From Candidatus Parcubacteria bacterium (GTDB lineage: Bacteria > Patescibacteriota > Minisyncoccia > UBA6257 > 2-01-FULL-56-20), in the NCBI GenBank assembly GCA_027424065.1, contig DAIBYH010000015.1, positions 1-12,286 on the forward strand: 12,286 nucleotides of DNA. The letters run 5' to 3'. A program made the translations under genes and the position numbers. Every line of letters begins with the position of its first letter. The stretch's first letter is position 1. Positions 11,634-12,286 of this stretch are shown here, in pieces. The notes under the pieces were generated by a model. It was not told where the DNA came from. It searched no databases and saw only the letters and a program-made list of their open reading frames with translations.

Positions 11634-12173
11634 TTACCGCAGGATCCTCCCCATGATCCACCACCCAAGGGGGAAGAGGACAACTTGCTGGATCAGGTAG
11701 TGGAACGCTCCGTAGGGAAAGAGGAATCTCGGCCGTCCTTCCGGGGTCTCGGCGCGGGATGCGCCGAAAAAATAGAGGATCATGGCGCCGGCGATCATTG
11801 CTGCCGCCATGTAGGTCTTGCCGAGATCCAGGAGGTCCAGGGCGCAGACACCCGCAATGCCGAATGCGGAAAAGTACATGGCGCGCAGGAGCTCAACCCC
11901 GCGCAATCGCCGGGATAACGGCGAAAATCTGTCGAGTGAGTAGGTAAGGGCCCAGATAACGAGCACGGCGACGACACTGTTCAGGATCCTCGCCGCAATG
12001 ATGGCGTGGTCCAGATCGGCCCTGGACCAGCCGCTAAGGTCCCGCTTTGCAAGCATTTCCATGTTCACAAGCATCAGGACCACAAAGATGATCTGGGCGA
12101 TGACCGCCGTCACAACATTCGCGACAGCCTTGAATGGGAATTTTGGTTGCGCGATCGCTACCGTTTGATTCAT
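11634..12173 (-). CDS. Uncharacterised polytopic membrane protein, 179 aa
   Basis: I do not recognise this protein. Hydrophobic helices lie at about residues 16-38 (AVANVVTAVIAQIIFVVLML), 57-80 (AIIAARILNSVVAVLVIWAL), 98-116 (YFSAFGIAGVCALDLLDL), 120-137 (MAAAMIAGAMILYFF) and possibly 157-176 (FHYLIQQVVLFPLGWWIM). The loops carry clustered charges (DRFSPLSRRLRG) and an RAETPEGRPRFLF segment. The ATG at 12173 is fixed by AGGAGG 6 nt upstream. It has its own promoter and terminator. No enzymatic motif or known transporter signature is seen; function unknown. Confidence 0.8.
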   Translation of the reverse strand: MNQTVAIAQPKFPFKAVANVVTAVIAQIIFVVLMLVNMEMLAKRDLSGWSRADLDHAIIAARILNSVVAVLVIWALTYSLDRFSPLSRRLRGVELLRAMYFSAFGIAGVCALDLLDLGKTYMAAAMIAGAMILYFFGASRAETPEGRPRFLFPYGAFHYLIQQVVLFPLGWWIMGRILR

Positions 12174-12177
12174 GAGG

Positions 12178-12225
12178 CACCTCCTATGCCGATCGTAAAA
12201 TACTATTCTTTTGTAAATCTGTCAA
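12178..12225 (-). promoter_or_regulatory. Promoter and Shine-Dalgarno site of the 179-aa gene
   Basis: Consensus TTGACA (12225-12220), 17 bp, TATTTT (12202-12197), and AGGAGGTG (12185-12178) before the ATG at 12173. The -35 starts 5 nt after the stop of the partial gene at the right edge. Confidence 0.72.
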
Positions 12226-12230
12226 TTCGG

Positions 12231-12286
12231 CTATTCTTCCTTTTTTCGTTCAAAAACGAAGAATTTCTTTCCACGCCCGATGATCT
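12231..12286 (-). CDS. C-terminal end of a gene entering from the right (partial)
   Basis: The minus strand reads IIGRGKKFFVFERKKEE and then TAG (12233-12231), a plausible charged protein C-terminus cut by the window edge. Only 17 residues are visible, so no family can be named. No terminator is seen before the next promoter. The call rests only on an open frame and natural-looking residue order, so it is tentative. Confidence 0.4.
   Translation of the reverse strand, partial: IIGRGKKFFVFERKKEE

Noticed and set aside
12235..12262. A/T-rich inverted repeat (TTCGTT/AACGAA) near the right edge
   Set aside because: The bases fit the C-terminal codons of a minus-strand frame ending at 12231 and the stem is short; not supported as a terminator.
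1..12286. CRISPR arrays, tRNA/rRNA genes, insertion sequences, toxin-antitoxin or phage modules
   Set aside because: No regularly spaced repeats, cloverleaf, transposase or integrase motif, or terminal inverted repeats were seen. The single hairpin at 8124 has no flanking direct repeats or second copy.

Overview
This 12.3 kb window is about 57% G+C (estimated by eye) and looks like a piece of a streamlined bacterial chromosome. It most resembles a Candidate Phyla Radiation (Patescibacteria, Paceibacteria/Parcubacteria-like) genome. The supporting signs are many short orphan proteins, small intergenic gaps, Thr/Ser/Pro-linked surface proteins, a coiled-coil protein with a C39-like domain, and several genes that appear to be transcribed leaderless. 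TGA is used as a stop by at least five genes, so the TGA-Gly code of Gracilibacteria and SR1 is not in use. The lineage is an inference. No rRNA, tRNA, CRISPR array, insertion sequence or phage gene was found.

Left part (1-4372): a truncated MFS transporter (minus) and a heavy-metal-type P-type ATPase (plus) diverge from a 74 bp gap. A small four-helix membrane protein converges on the ATPase and overlaps its 3' end by 35 nt. That protein is divergent from an animal-type class I fructose-bisphosphate aldolase.

Middle (4373-6584): a secreted coiled-coil/C39-like protein (minus) and a signal-peptide/coiled-coil/single-TM protein (plus) form a divergent pair, suggesting cell-envelope work.

Right part (6600-12286): a run of short, mostly unrecognised genes. 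Many of them have their own promoter, a strong Shine-Dalgarno site and an intrinsic terminator. They are a 227-aa protein with an aromatic C-terminus, a 172-aa Cys/His-containing protein, an 86-aa basic protein with a TTG start, a 116-aa protein coupled to doxX, a MOSC-domain protein, a 138-aa orphan, a polytopic 179-aa membrane protein and the C-terminus of another gene at the right edge. Interspersed are a lipid- or membrane-anchored protein with a Kre9/KNH-like and a cupredoxin-like domain, and a DoxX membrane protein.

The most striking overall pattern is two start grammars side by side. Five genes (MFS, ATPase, aldolase, cupredoxin-like, doxX) have a -10 box ending 6-7 nt before the ATG and no Shine-Dalgarno site, which implies leaderless mRNAs. 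Six others have a -35/-10 promoter or extended -10, a leader of roughly 30 nt and a GGAGG-type site. Individual oddities are a P1B-like ATPase whose CPC/SPC motif reads VPV, a cupredoxin fold that has lost all four copper ligands, and an unexplained nested 43-nt hairpin beside a possible orphan promoter. None of this proves a single new multi-gene system. The SD-led self-contained small-gene set is the best candidate for something undescribed.
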